Origin: Cladosporium sp. IMV 00045
Lineage: Eukaryota > Ascomycota > Dothideomycetes > Cladosporiales > Cladosporiaceae
Direction of reading: 5' to 3'
Length of the DNA: 50,687 nt
Assembly: GCA_001931905.2 (NCBI GenBank)
Contig: MSJI02000021.1
Coordinates: 1-50,687, forward strand
This document shows, one piece after another, positions 10,459 through 20,696 of the stretch. A model generated the notes under the pieces. It saw only the letters and a list, made by a program, of their open reading frames with translations. It ran no database searches and had not been told where the DNA came from. The first letter of the stretch is position 1, and every line of letters begins with the position of its first letter. The position numbers and the translations under genes are program-made.

Positions 10459-11900
10459 TCTTTTTTTTTTGTGGCTTTTTGAATATTTGACGAACTTTTA
10501 TGACTTTTTGTACCCTCAATGAACACGGATATTTCGATAGCAGGGCTTCCAAAACGCGTGATGCGCGTGTTGGCGTATTGACTTCATGAAACACGCACGA
10601 TTTCCTCACTCTCTCGGATTCTCTTCATAACTAGTTGGAATGCACAACAAATCAAAGCACCTTGATAATGTTCAGCCTTGTAAGATTCTTTGACGATCGA
10701 CTTTTCTCGTCTCATAATGAAGGGATGGATAACAAAGGAGTGGAGTCCGCCATTTCGCTTCGAAGCCATAACACTGCCGTGGTATAGGCTGGATTGTGGA
10801 TTTCGCTTTGGAATCCGAAGGGCGATACGAGAAGCAAGCAACAACCGCGGCAAATTCGGCATTAGTAGACTAGGGCCACATCTCGCATTTCTGCCTTAAC
10901 TAGGTATTGCCCCTCGATCCCCCTTTCAATTGCGTTTTGTTCGTGGTTCATGTCGTGCAGGCTCGGTACTGGGTTCCTGGCACTCGGTGGTCGGAAGATG
11001 GAATAGCCGGGGAGTGTGTGTTTCACATTTGTGTTAATGGTTTTCTACGAGCCTTCGAGGTGCAAGTCTTCGTTGACTTCATGGCTTTCGATATTTGATA
11101 CTGCCGTACGCAACTCATGAGCCGACCTGTTAATAATTCGCACGGCCGTCATGACAATGGAGTGAAGCGAAATCCCGATGCTGGTCAATTGTAAGCTTTC
11201 GCTGTTCGACTTCCTTTTATCAGAAATGCCATACAAACCCTCATTGCAAACTTGCTCACCAGCGAACTATACCGCATAATCGATTTATGCCAGGAGAAAA
11301 AATGCATTACAACAGTATCTAATCATAGCGACCCCAAAAACCGGGACTCGTCTTTCCGGCGTGGCAGGAAGCTGAGCCTCGTACACTAAAAAGGGCTTTA
11401 TCCACAATAAGCTCACCTTGCAATCCCTAATCGTGATTATCTACGCTATACTATAGCACTAAACAACAGCGCTATTCGGCTCTCCGGTAGGACGACCACG
11501 CACAAGCGGCTTCAATGAACTCCCACCTCGCGTGCAAACGCCTATAGGTGCGTGCTACATATTGAACTACTTCGCCTTAGCATACGAACCATTGGTGATT
11601 CAGGCGAGCTCTCTCACTGCCGCAGCCATGGCAAACAACACGTTCGCCCGCGGCCCCTTTCCTAGACAACGCGAAGGGCTATGGTCTGGAGTCGATATCG
11701 AACAAGAACTGTAGGACCGTAGATGGTATAAATCAAACGTTCTTCCCACCGTTCGAACACAGCAGATCATCAACATCTCCAACGCTCAAACAGTCAAGCA
11801 ACCGCTTCTTCAAGCATTCCCTTCTTTTTCTCCCAACGTTCTTTCTTCCACGATCATTACTCCAACGCTCGTTACGCTCGACTCTTCGACGACCTTCACC
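10459..11900. other. Intergenic, 1.44 kb, no gene seen
   Basis: Begins with a run of ten T just after the GYP7 stop and ends with the promoter of the secreted protein gene. Short open frames occur on both strands but none has recognisable composition or motifs. No tRNA-like T-loop was found. Confidence 0.5.
11727..11733 (+). promoter_or_regulatory. TATA box of the secreted protein gene
   Basis: TATAAAT lies about 170 bases before the ATG at 11901. A pyrimidine-rich leader lies between them, a layout usual for strongly expressed fungal genes. Confidence 0.6.
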
Positions 11901-12656
11901 ATGAAGACTTTCACTGCCCTCTTCGCCGCGCTCGCCGCTGGCACTGCTTTCGCTGCTCCCACTGCTCACCAGAGCAAGAAGCCCACCAGCGTTGACCGTC
12001 TCGTCAAGGTGAGTCGACGACGTTTGCGTTTGACCTTGGTTGTCACTGACAATCGTCCAGTTCGACAACGTCCCTGCCGGCTTGATCGACGGCGCTCCCA
12101 TCCGCGGCCTCAACCCCCTCGGTTCTCACGAGGGCCTTTACTACTCCAACATGGGCGTCATATCCGCCACTCCCCTCCTCGCCGGTCTGAACCCCCAGTC
12201 CAGGCCCAACGTGCTCGGCTACGACGTCGTAGCCAGCCTGCAGGGCCAGCACGAGGTAAGCCATAGCAGAAGAGCCCATCCCAAGCAACCTCCCACTTAC
12301 CAGATTCAACGCAGCTCCGCACCGACTACGACGACAGCACAACCTCCCACTTCGACTTCAGATCCTTCTACTTCGGCTGCGTGGTCTCCACACAGGAAAC
12401 CCTCGCCAGCCTCCCGCTGTCCTGTTCCATCGACATCACCGGCTACCGCAACGGCGAGAAAGTCGCTTCGCAGACCGCGCGTTTCAGGAAGCCCCTCCTG
12501 CAGACCACCGCGGACATGGCGAAGGTTGAGCTGAATGCCGATTTCTGCGATGTGGACCGCGTCACTTTCGATACCAATGGGCTGCTTAGCCAGGTGCTGC
12601 TTGCTGTGCTGATGGATAACTTTGAGTACACTACTTTCCCTATTTCTAGCAAGTAG
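11901..12656 (+). CDS. Small secreted protein, unknown function
   Basis: Three exons, 11901-12008, 12061-12255 and 12315-12656, encode 214 residues. Both introns (52 and 59 bases) are GT..AG and in phase 0. Residues 1-18 form a clear signal peptide (hydrophobic core TALFAALAAGTAFA). The mature part starts near APTAHQSKK and reads FDNVPAG, then GLYYSNMGV. This resembles a widespread fungal secreted family with an FDDLPxG...GL.W/Y..F opening, but I do not recognise a named domain. Three Cys remain in the mature chain (GCVV, SCSI, FCDV), so at least one is unpaired. Codons are strongly C-ending and the promoter has a TATA box, which suggests high expression. It could be a cell-wall or effector-like protein; neither is shown by the sequence. 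Confidence 0.85.
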
Positions 12657-13332
12657 AGGGTGTTGGTGGGGTGGGTTTGGGGTGGCTTGGGCGGATAGGA
12701 GTGGGTTGAGGTTGGTGTTTTGGTGGTTTCGATTCGAGGTTCACTTTATCCAAAAATTTCTTTCTTGATAGACCCTTTTCATGATATACGTATCTTCTTT
12801 TACCTGATCCATTGTGCTGTATATCCGTTCTCCACAGTACATGTGCTGTGATATTGAAGAAGCCAGGTGGAGTTGAATTTCAAGGGATGATCAATCAAAT
12901 CCCGGTAAATGTTTGTTTAATGCTGGCCCCCGACTTTGTTTAATCACGTCACAAGGGTCCAAGCTCTGAGCCGACGAAGCGGACTTGGCTGGGGGGAGAG
13001 TTGAAGCTGGCTGGCTGGAGGTTGCGATGTGCATTACTGCATAACGTAGAGCGAGCGTTCGCTCTTCACAAACCACCCGCCGCCTGAAGCATCGTAATCC
13101 TGCCTCTCCCTCCATACCTCTTTGAAATCCTCGTCCGCCGTCTCTTTCTCGGCATATCTCTGCCTTCGTGCCGCGTACAGCGAACGCATCTGCATCGTTG
13201 CGCCCAGGAAACGTGTTGCGGCGCTTGCCTCCTGATGCCAGCATCCCATATACATCATCATGTCTGAGAGCAACGATCCCAGTACGCATCACGCATGAAC
13301 GACCACCTCGGATCGCCGGGAAAGCTAACACA
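12657..13332. other. Intergenic and EDE1 leader
   Basis: Holds the 3' flank of the secreted protein gene and the promoter and leader of EDE1. An upstream ATG at 13260 lies in this leader. It opens either a 12-codon upstream frame or an alternative first exon (see findings). Confidence 0.5.
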
Positions 13333-16300
13333 ATGTCAGACCCTGCTATCCTCAACCTCTCCGCCGAAGAAAAACGCGCCTTTGCCTACCTCTTTAATCT
13401 CGCCGATACCGACCAGCTAGGCGTCGTCACCGGCGAGCGCGCCGTCCCCTTCTTCGAACGCACCACTCTCGACGCGCAAGTGCTCGGCGAAATATGGCAG
13501 ATCGCCGACACTGAGAACCGCGGCCTGCTCACCCGTCCTGGGTTCTGCATTGTGCTGCGTCTCATCGGTCACTACCAAGCTGGCAGGGAGCCAACGACCG
13601 AGCTCGCCTTCCAGCAAGCACCCATACCCAGATTCGATGGTATTCAGATCCCTCCCGGACCAGGACCAGCGAGTCCTTCCCAAGGCGCAGCAGCACCGGG
13701 AGCACTGCAGCCGCAAACGAGCGGACAGCCGCCGATCCGCGTACCTCCCTTGGACCCGCAGAAGGTGCAGCAATACTCTGGGTTGTTTGATAAGTCGGGG
13801 GCGCAAAACGGACAGTTAGACGCTGGTACGGCAAAGGCAATCTTTGAAAAGTCGGGTCTTCCCAATGAAACTCTTGGTCGGATATGGATGCTGTCGGATA
13901 GGGAGCAGCGTGGCGCGCTGGACCAGACCGAGTTCATCGTGGCCATGCACCTGCTCACAAGCATGAAGACAAAGTCGATGACTGCGTTGCCAAACACCCT
14001 TCCGCCTGGCTTCTATCAAGCTGCTGCTAGACGCGGCGCACCTCCTCCACCTGCCAACCGTGCGGCGCCTGGTGCTGCCGCCATTCCAAGACAATTTTCT
14101 GGAGCGGGAGGACCACCTCGGACCCAGAGCCCGCTTGCGAGGCCTCCCACTTACGGCACACCTCCGCCGATGTCTGCGCAGACGACCGGTCCGCAATGGC
14201 TTATCACGCCGCAGGAAAAGGCCAAGTACGATCAGTTCTTCAGCACTGTCGACACGCAGGGCAATGGCATTATCAACGGTGAACAGGCCGTTCGTTTCTT
14301 CTCTGACTCTGGGTTGCCCGAAGACACCCTTGCCTCCGTATGGGATTTGGCCGACATCAACAGCGAAGGACAGCTCACCAAAGACGAATTCGCAGTCGCC
14401 ATGTATCTTATTCGTCAACAGAGGATGCCGAACGCTGCACCTCTTCCAGCATTCTTGCCGCCTGCGCTGGTTCCCCCAAGCATGCGGAAGCAAAACTTGC
14501 AGCAGCAGACAGAGCAGACCACGGCCCCAGCTTTTGACAACGCGAACAACGCTTCGAACATGCCTAAGTCTGCCGCGGACGATCTTTTCGGACTGGATGA
14601 TATGAGTTCGTCGCAGCAGTCGCAACCCGTGCTGCAGCCTCAAAGCACTGGAGCATCTGCTTCGAAAGACCCTTTCAACCCAAGCAGTCCCACCTTGCCC
14701 AGCAGCCCGCAACGCTTCCAACCTCAGCCGCAACAAGGCAACACTCATTTCAAGCCTTTCATGCCGACATCTGCGTTTGGAGCAAGCCTGGCCAACCAGA
14801 ACACCGGCGGTTCTGCGACATCGTCTCAAGGTCCTGCTCCTCCAACTTTCCCACCTCAGCAGCAGCAACAGCAGCAGCAACAATTAAGGGCACCTCCTCA
14901 ACCGACTGGTATGGACGATCTTCTTGGTGAGGACGAAACGAACGCCGAGGAAAGCAGCAAGGTTACCAGCGATACCATGGAGCTTGCAAACATGAGCAGC
15001 CAAATTGGTAACCTCAGAAACCAGATGGAGCAGACTCAAGGCAAGAAGGCTACCACACAGACCGAGCTCAATGCTACCGCCGCTCAGAAGAAGGACTTGG
15101 AGACCAGACTACAACAGTTCAGGGCACAGTACGAGCAAGAAGTCAGGACTGTGAAGGACTTGGAGCAGCAGTTGACCGCTTCCCGCGAGTCCACCAAGAA
15201 GATGAACCAGGAACTCGCTATGTTGGAGGGGAGCTATCAAGACCTCAGCACGCAGCACCAGACTGTCTTTCAGGCTCTTCAAGCTGACCAAGCCGAGAAC
15301 GCCAACCTCAAGCAGCGTATCGGCCAGCTGAACGCTGAGATCACAAGGCTCAAGCCTGAGCTGGAGAAGGCGAAGATGGACGCCAGGCAGCAGAAGGGCA
15401 TGGTCAGCATCAACAAGAAGCAGCTTGCGACTAACGAGAGTGAACGCGACCGCTTGCAGAACGAGAAGGCCGATCTCGAACGCGAACTGGCTGCGAGCCC
15501 TCAGCCCAGCGAGCCTGCAGCTGCAAGCAGGGAGGTCACCAGCCCTGCTCCCAGCACTCTGAGTGCTACCAACCCGTTCGCCAGGGTGGCTTCTCCCGAT
15601 GCTGCAGCAGGCCAGCGCTCAGTCAGCCCGGCAACGGCAATGGCTACTGCACCCACGCCTAGTGCTTTCGATCAGCTTTTCGGACCTTCGTTCGCGCAGC
15701 CTGGCAGCCGAAGTGGTACGCCGCCTGCCACAAGCTTTGTGGGCCGTGCTGCTCCTGTTGCTGCTGCTGCTGCGGTTGCCCCAAACGTCGCCGGATCAGT
15801 CTCTTCGGAAGGTAGGTCAACGCCTTCTGTTACGCCTCCGCCTTTTGGCGAAGCGTCACGAGCGGCTCCTAATGTCGAAGAGCCACCACCTCCGCCTGAA
15901 AGCAGGCAGTTCACTCCGACCGAATTGCCAATTGGTGGACTGCGTCCCAGCGCGGAGAGTGAGGCAGGCTCTACACAAGTGGTTCCGCCTGCGAGTCGCC
16001 ACGGAGGCGTTGATACTCCTAAGGATTTCGGAACTCCGGGTGTTGCAAGCCCAGGTGAGGTTTCCGAGTCCATTCCCGGTGGGTTCCCTGGCCAGGAGGG
16101 TCCCTTCCCCTCATCAGATGTCGCAGAACCTGTTCCTGGTGCTTTCCCCAGCGAGCAACCTCAGCCGAGTATTGCTGCGCAGGAGCTCTCTGGCCCGTCA
16201 ACTACGACTGCAACACCATCCACTGCACCAGTCACTGGCAAGGACGACTTCGACTCGGCATTTGCTGGTTTCGGTAGCGAGAACAAATCAGCAGAGGGTC

Positions 16301-17581
16301 AAGACCCATTCGCTTCAGCCTCTAATGAGAACCCTAAGCCTCAAGCAGGATTCAGCTCTGAATTTCCGCCCATTCAGAATTTGGAGCTTGATGATGAGAG
16401 TGACAGCGACAGTGACTCTGATGATGGCTTTGGTGACAACTTCACTGCAGCTTCTCCGGCGAAGCCAAACGGCGCTGCGGCTGTCGCCACAGGAGGCGAG
16501 AAGAAGCCTGCTGAAGTTGCCTCCAGAGATGATCTCGCAGCATCTAGACCTGATTTCGTTTCAAAAGAATCGACGGCTAGCGATCTACCTACCGCAACTG
16601 ACTCCAAGTCACCACCGGCGTACGAGGACAGCACCGAACAAACTGCCGAACGCTCAAGCTCCAACCAATTCCCGCCCCAATTTGGTGGTCTTCTCCCCGC
16701 TAGAGAAGATTCCGAGCCTGTGCCGCCACCTGGGGGCGAGCACCTCGCGCCGTCCGAGCCCGAGAACCACTTGCAGACTCCCCAGACGGCCGTCTTCCCC
16801 GGTGAAGGCACCCCGTCGAGTGCTACGGGCACCGTCTTCCACGACGCCCACAGCAGACCCGTAAGCAATGTGCCCGAGGCCACCACCGCCGCTTCACAAG
16901 TGCAAACCACATCTGCACCAGCCCCGAAGGATGACTTCGACGAATTCGACGACTTCGACGGCCTCGCCGAAGCGAAAGAAGCCGACAAGAGCGGCTCCGA
17001 CGCCGACTTCGGTTTCGGCAACCACTCCCGCGACGCATCCGAATTCAACGCCGCCTTCGATTCCCCCGCAGCAAGCATGTCAACCACCATCGCCGACTCG
17101 CAACAAACCTCCAAAAACCTCGGCGACAGCAGTTTCTCCAATTTCTCTTCCGCCGGCTCCGGCACCGCGAGCCAGCAGATGAACTCCTCCTCGCACGACT
17201 GGGACGCCATTTTCTCCGGCCTCGACAACTCCGCCACCGGCACGCTGGACACTTCGTTCGGCGGTTCCGCCACCAACGATCCTTGGGATACCAACGGAGC
17301 CGCTGCCGCCCCGCAGCCGACTTCGCCCCAGAGCGCTGCGACGGCGAAGCCTGCGGCCGCGCCGGCGCCGGCTATCACGCCGGGCGATGAACATGATGAT
17401 CCTATTCTCAAGAGGTTGACGGGTATGGGGTATAATCGCGCGCAGGCGCTGGATGCGTTGGAGAAGTTTGATTATGATATCAATAAGGTGAGTTGATTGT
17501 GTTGTGTTATTGATTTACGAAAGGTGGGACGGTTACTGACTTCTTGATTTGCAGGCTGTGGACCATTTGACTTCGCAATAA
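13333..17581 (+). CDS. EDE1: Endocytic scaffold Ede1 (three EH domains, coiled coil, UBA)
   Basis: Exons 13333-17487 and 17555-17581 give 1393 residues. The 67-base final intron (GTGAGT, branch TTACTGAC, TTGCAG) adds the last eight residues AVDHLTSQ, which complete the UBA helix after DYDINK. Three EH domains lie at about 10-95, 136-220 and 289-366, each with the EF-hand-like pattern. Then follow a Gln/Pro linker with ten Gln, a coiled coil at about 546-722, a long acidic DPF- and DDF-rich disordered tail, and a UBA at about 1352-1393. This is the order in yeast Ede1 and animal Eps15. Known role: early-arriving scaffold at clathrin sites, binding NPF adaptors through EH domains and ubiquitin through UBA. 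An upstream ATG at 13260 joined by a 58-base intron would give a different N-terminus. Confidence 0.92.
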
Positions 17582-18430
17582 GGATGGGGTTTGATGAAGT
17601 CTCGGAAGAAAGAGATGAATAAACAGACAGGTGAAGTCGCATGTAGCCGGGGGTTCTGTTCTGTTGATGATAACACCTTTTGTGAAATCTCTCCTTGTTT
17701 GTTTTGGGAGGGCTTTTTTCTTTTTTGTATAGCTTTAGCCAGATTTTCCCTTGTTCTCTCTCCTTGTCTTGTATTTTCTTTTCCCGAGATCTTGTCATCC
17801 GTTTGTAGCGTAATGTATCTTGAGAACAACAAGTAGAACAAGAAAGGGACAAGAGAATTGTTCATATCAATCAGTCTATCATTGCACTCAATCTAGCATC
17901 TAGCAAAGCATAGCTATTCCGTCTCAGGTTAAATTCCTAAAGAACGGCATCCTCGCATACCATCGAATCAGTCAAGGATGGTATGACGTGCTCCGATGCT
18001 CCGATGGCACGACCTTGAGCGACTCCCCCGTCGTCGGCTGGCTTATCAAGCCGGACTGCGCCTGCGTATGTCAGGATTAGGTGGGGATCGCACGCCATTT
18101 TGGATGTTGCAAACCCTCAAGAGTTGATTGACTTGACTATGAGGGGATCGTCCTCGAGATGATGGATGTTGTGCTCTTACTGCTTTCCTTGTCGTCGGTG
18201 TAGATCTTCAACCTTGCGTCTTTACTGAAAGGTCGTCGATTTCTTTGATCGACATTGTCGGTTTATCTTGCGTTCAGGTACTTCATCTCACATTCGCTCT
18301 CAAATTTCGATTGCTACGCATTCACTACTCAATCCTTATACTTCTTCGATTACGTACGTCGAATTGTCCAATGATATACAGATAGACTCCAACCAAAAAC
18401 CAAACGATAATTTGAGGAACAGCACGAAAG
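17582..18430. other. Intergenic, EDE1 3' flank and monooxygenase promoter
   Basis: Pyrimidine-rich and T-rich stretch after EDE1, then the promoter of the downstream monooxygenase. No RNA gene, repeat or credible coding frame was found. Confidence 0.5.
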
Positions 18431-20078
18431 ATGAGCGAACAACAACGCCTCAACGTCAAAACCGCCGCCATCATCGGCGCCGGCGTTTCCGGCGTAGCGT
18501 CCGCGGTTCATTTACGCGGGGCAGGTTTGGAAGTGACGGTTTTTGAAAGGAATCCTCATATTGGAGGAGTTTGGTACGACCCATCAGTCGCATACCCTCC
18601 CCGGAATTCAAGCTTGATTAGTGTAATGGGTTGATGGAAAGCTGACCGACGACGACAGGGTCTTTGACGAACGAACATCCAAGGACGCCCCGTACCCTTC
18701 CATCGTTCCGTCTGTGGGCGACTCGCCGGAATATGAACGGGCGGTTGAGAAGGGACAGAAAAGGAAGGATAGTAAGACTGGGAGTCCTGCTGAAGAAGAG
18801 GATGCACCTGAATGGAGTTCTGGCAGTGCTGCTGCTCGAGAATCGTTCGCACCGCCTGGACCATGTTATGCTGGTTTGAGGAATAACGTGTCGACGCACG
18901 AAATGGAAATGCAATGTCACAAGTGGGCAGAAGGGACGGAGGAGTTCGTCAGCCAGAGCGTGATTGCGAAGTACGTGCAGGACACTGCTGTTGTGAACGG
19001 GATTTTGGGAGATGTGAGGTTGAATACGAGGGTGGAGAGTGTAGAGAAGCAAGGAAACGAGTGGCGAGTCGAGACTTCGACGTTCGAAGAAACAGCTTTG
19101 GGACCACAGTACGCTCACGCCGTGCATTACTTCGATGCCGTCGTTGTCGCCAATGGTCATTACCACGCACCTAACATCCCAGATATGCCTGGTTTGAAGG
19201 AATGGAAGCAGGCGTTTCCAGACCGGATTCAGCATTCAAAGCTCTATCGTCGTCCTGAAGGGTTCGAGGGTCAGAATGTCCTCATTATCGGTGCCGGCGT
19301 GAGCTCGACAGACATCGCTCGCGAGCTCGGCGGAGTGGCGAAGACAATCTACCAATCCTCTCGAGGCGGAGCATATGATCTGTCAAGCCATTTGCTCCCC
19401 GACAACGCTGCTCGCGTAGGCGGTGTACAATCCTTCAACGCCCTTGCCGAGCCCTCGACAAGAACAGCCAACAACCACGACCCAATCCCAGGAACAATAA
19501 GCCTCAAAAACGGCACGCAACTCTGCAACATCCACCGCATCATCCTCGCAACAGGCTACCACTCGTCCCTCACCTTCCTGCGCCCCTACCACAACGACAA
19601 CTCCACCTCCTCGCAAGCCGACGACCAAGTCCTGATAACCGACGGGTACCAAACCCACAACCTCCACAAAGACATCTTCTATATTCTCGACCCCACACTA
19701 TCCTTCATCGGCATCCCCTTCCACACAGCCACATTCTCGTTCTTCGAATTCCAAGCCACGGCGCTGGCGCAAGTTTTGCGTGGGAAAGTTGCTCTGCCAG
19801 GAGAGGAGGCGATGAGGGAAGAGTATCGTGCGCGCTTGGAGAGGAAGGGCGCCGGGAGGGGATTTCATAGTATGAGGGGAGAGGGACAGGAGGTGGGGTA
19901 TGTGAGGGAACTGGTTGAGTGGGTTAACGGTGAGGAGGAGGGGTTGATGCATGGGCATTCGACAAAGTGGTTTGAGAGTTATGCGAGGCGTCTGGAGAGG
20001 GTGGCGTTGATGATGGGGGCGAAGAGGGATCCACAGATCGATAGGAGGGTGTTGGAGGGGCAGATTCCTTGTTCGTAG
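18431..20078 (+). CDS. Flavin-containing monooxygenase (FMO type)
   Basis: Exons 18431-18573 and 18659-20078 give 520 residues. The 85-base intron (GTACGA, branch GCTGACC, GACAG) splits the Trp codon of GGVW and restores WVFDERTSKDAPYPS. The FAD-binding motif GAGVSG is at about residues 17-22. An FMO-like signature follows (FPDRIQHSKLY), then the NADPH-binding GAGVSSTD and the late ATGYHSS motif. Known chemistry of the family: NADPH- and O2-dependent oxygenation of N or S atoms, or Baeyer-Villiger-like reactions on small molecules. The substrate cannot be told from sequence. Neighbours are not biosynthetic, so this is probably a stand-alone detoxification or metabolic enzyme. A stretch after the intron (about 65-95) is charged and low complexity. 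Confidence 0.88.
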
Positions 20079-20696
20079 GCTGTGGTGGGTTGAAGGAATT
20101 GTTCGGTTGACATTTTTGCGTTGATCGATGTGGGAGTGGTTAAGGATTGTTGGTTTCTGCACAAGGTACGCCTCTGGTCTGTTTTGCAGATCAACGCGAT
20201 ATACGCTATCAACAGATCGTTGTGCCAACACAACGAACGAACCCGTTGATGTCGAGCCTACGCTCTCTGTGAAAAATGATGCCGCATCGAACTCCGTCTG
20301 TCCAACCGAATCCTCGAGATCACACCCAATACTCGAGTTAGAAACCCCAGTATTTGATTTGTGGGAGAAAAGGGTCAAGCCGAAGCCGGGAACCAACCAG
20401 TCGATCGATCTATCAACGGACAATCCCAAATGAACAACCAAATGAGAAGGTGCTATTCAAAAGCCACTGCATGATGGCTCTTTCACCCGACAACAGGGAT
20501 CAAAGTACTGTGATCAGTCTCTTGAAGAGGTGCCACTCCCGAACCTTGAACATCCGCTGGACTGGCTGATAGTGCTGAGATTTTGCTTGTGCCGAGAGTT
20601 GAACAATGCTAGCTTGCGAAGTTGCAACAGATGATGTTGAGGTGGTTTGTAGATACCAAAGGTGCAAGTCGCAGCTAACAAGCCCTCCCTGTTGGT
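20079..20696. other. Convergent intergenic region
   Basis: Lies between the 3' ends of the monooxygenase (+) and the NLR-like gene (-). A 101-codon plus-strand frame at 20128-20433 has no recognisable motif and is probably chance. Confidence 0.5.

Noticed and set aside
15563..16864. Plus-strand frame of 433 codons, and a minus-strand frame of 355 codons at 13816-14883
   Set aside because: Both overlap EDE1, whose own frame carries the recognisable EH, coiled-coil and UBA domains.
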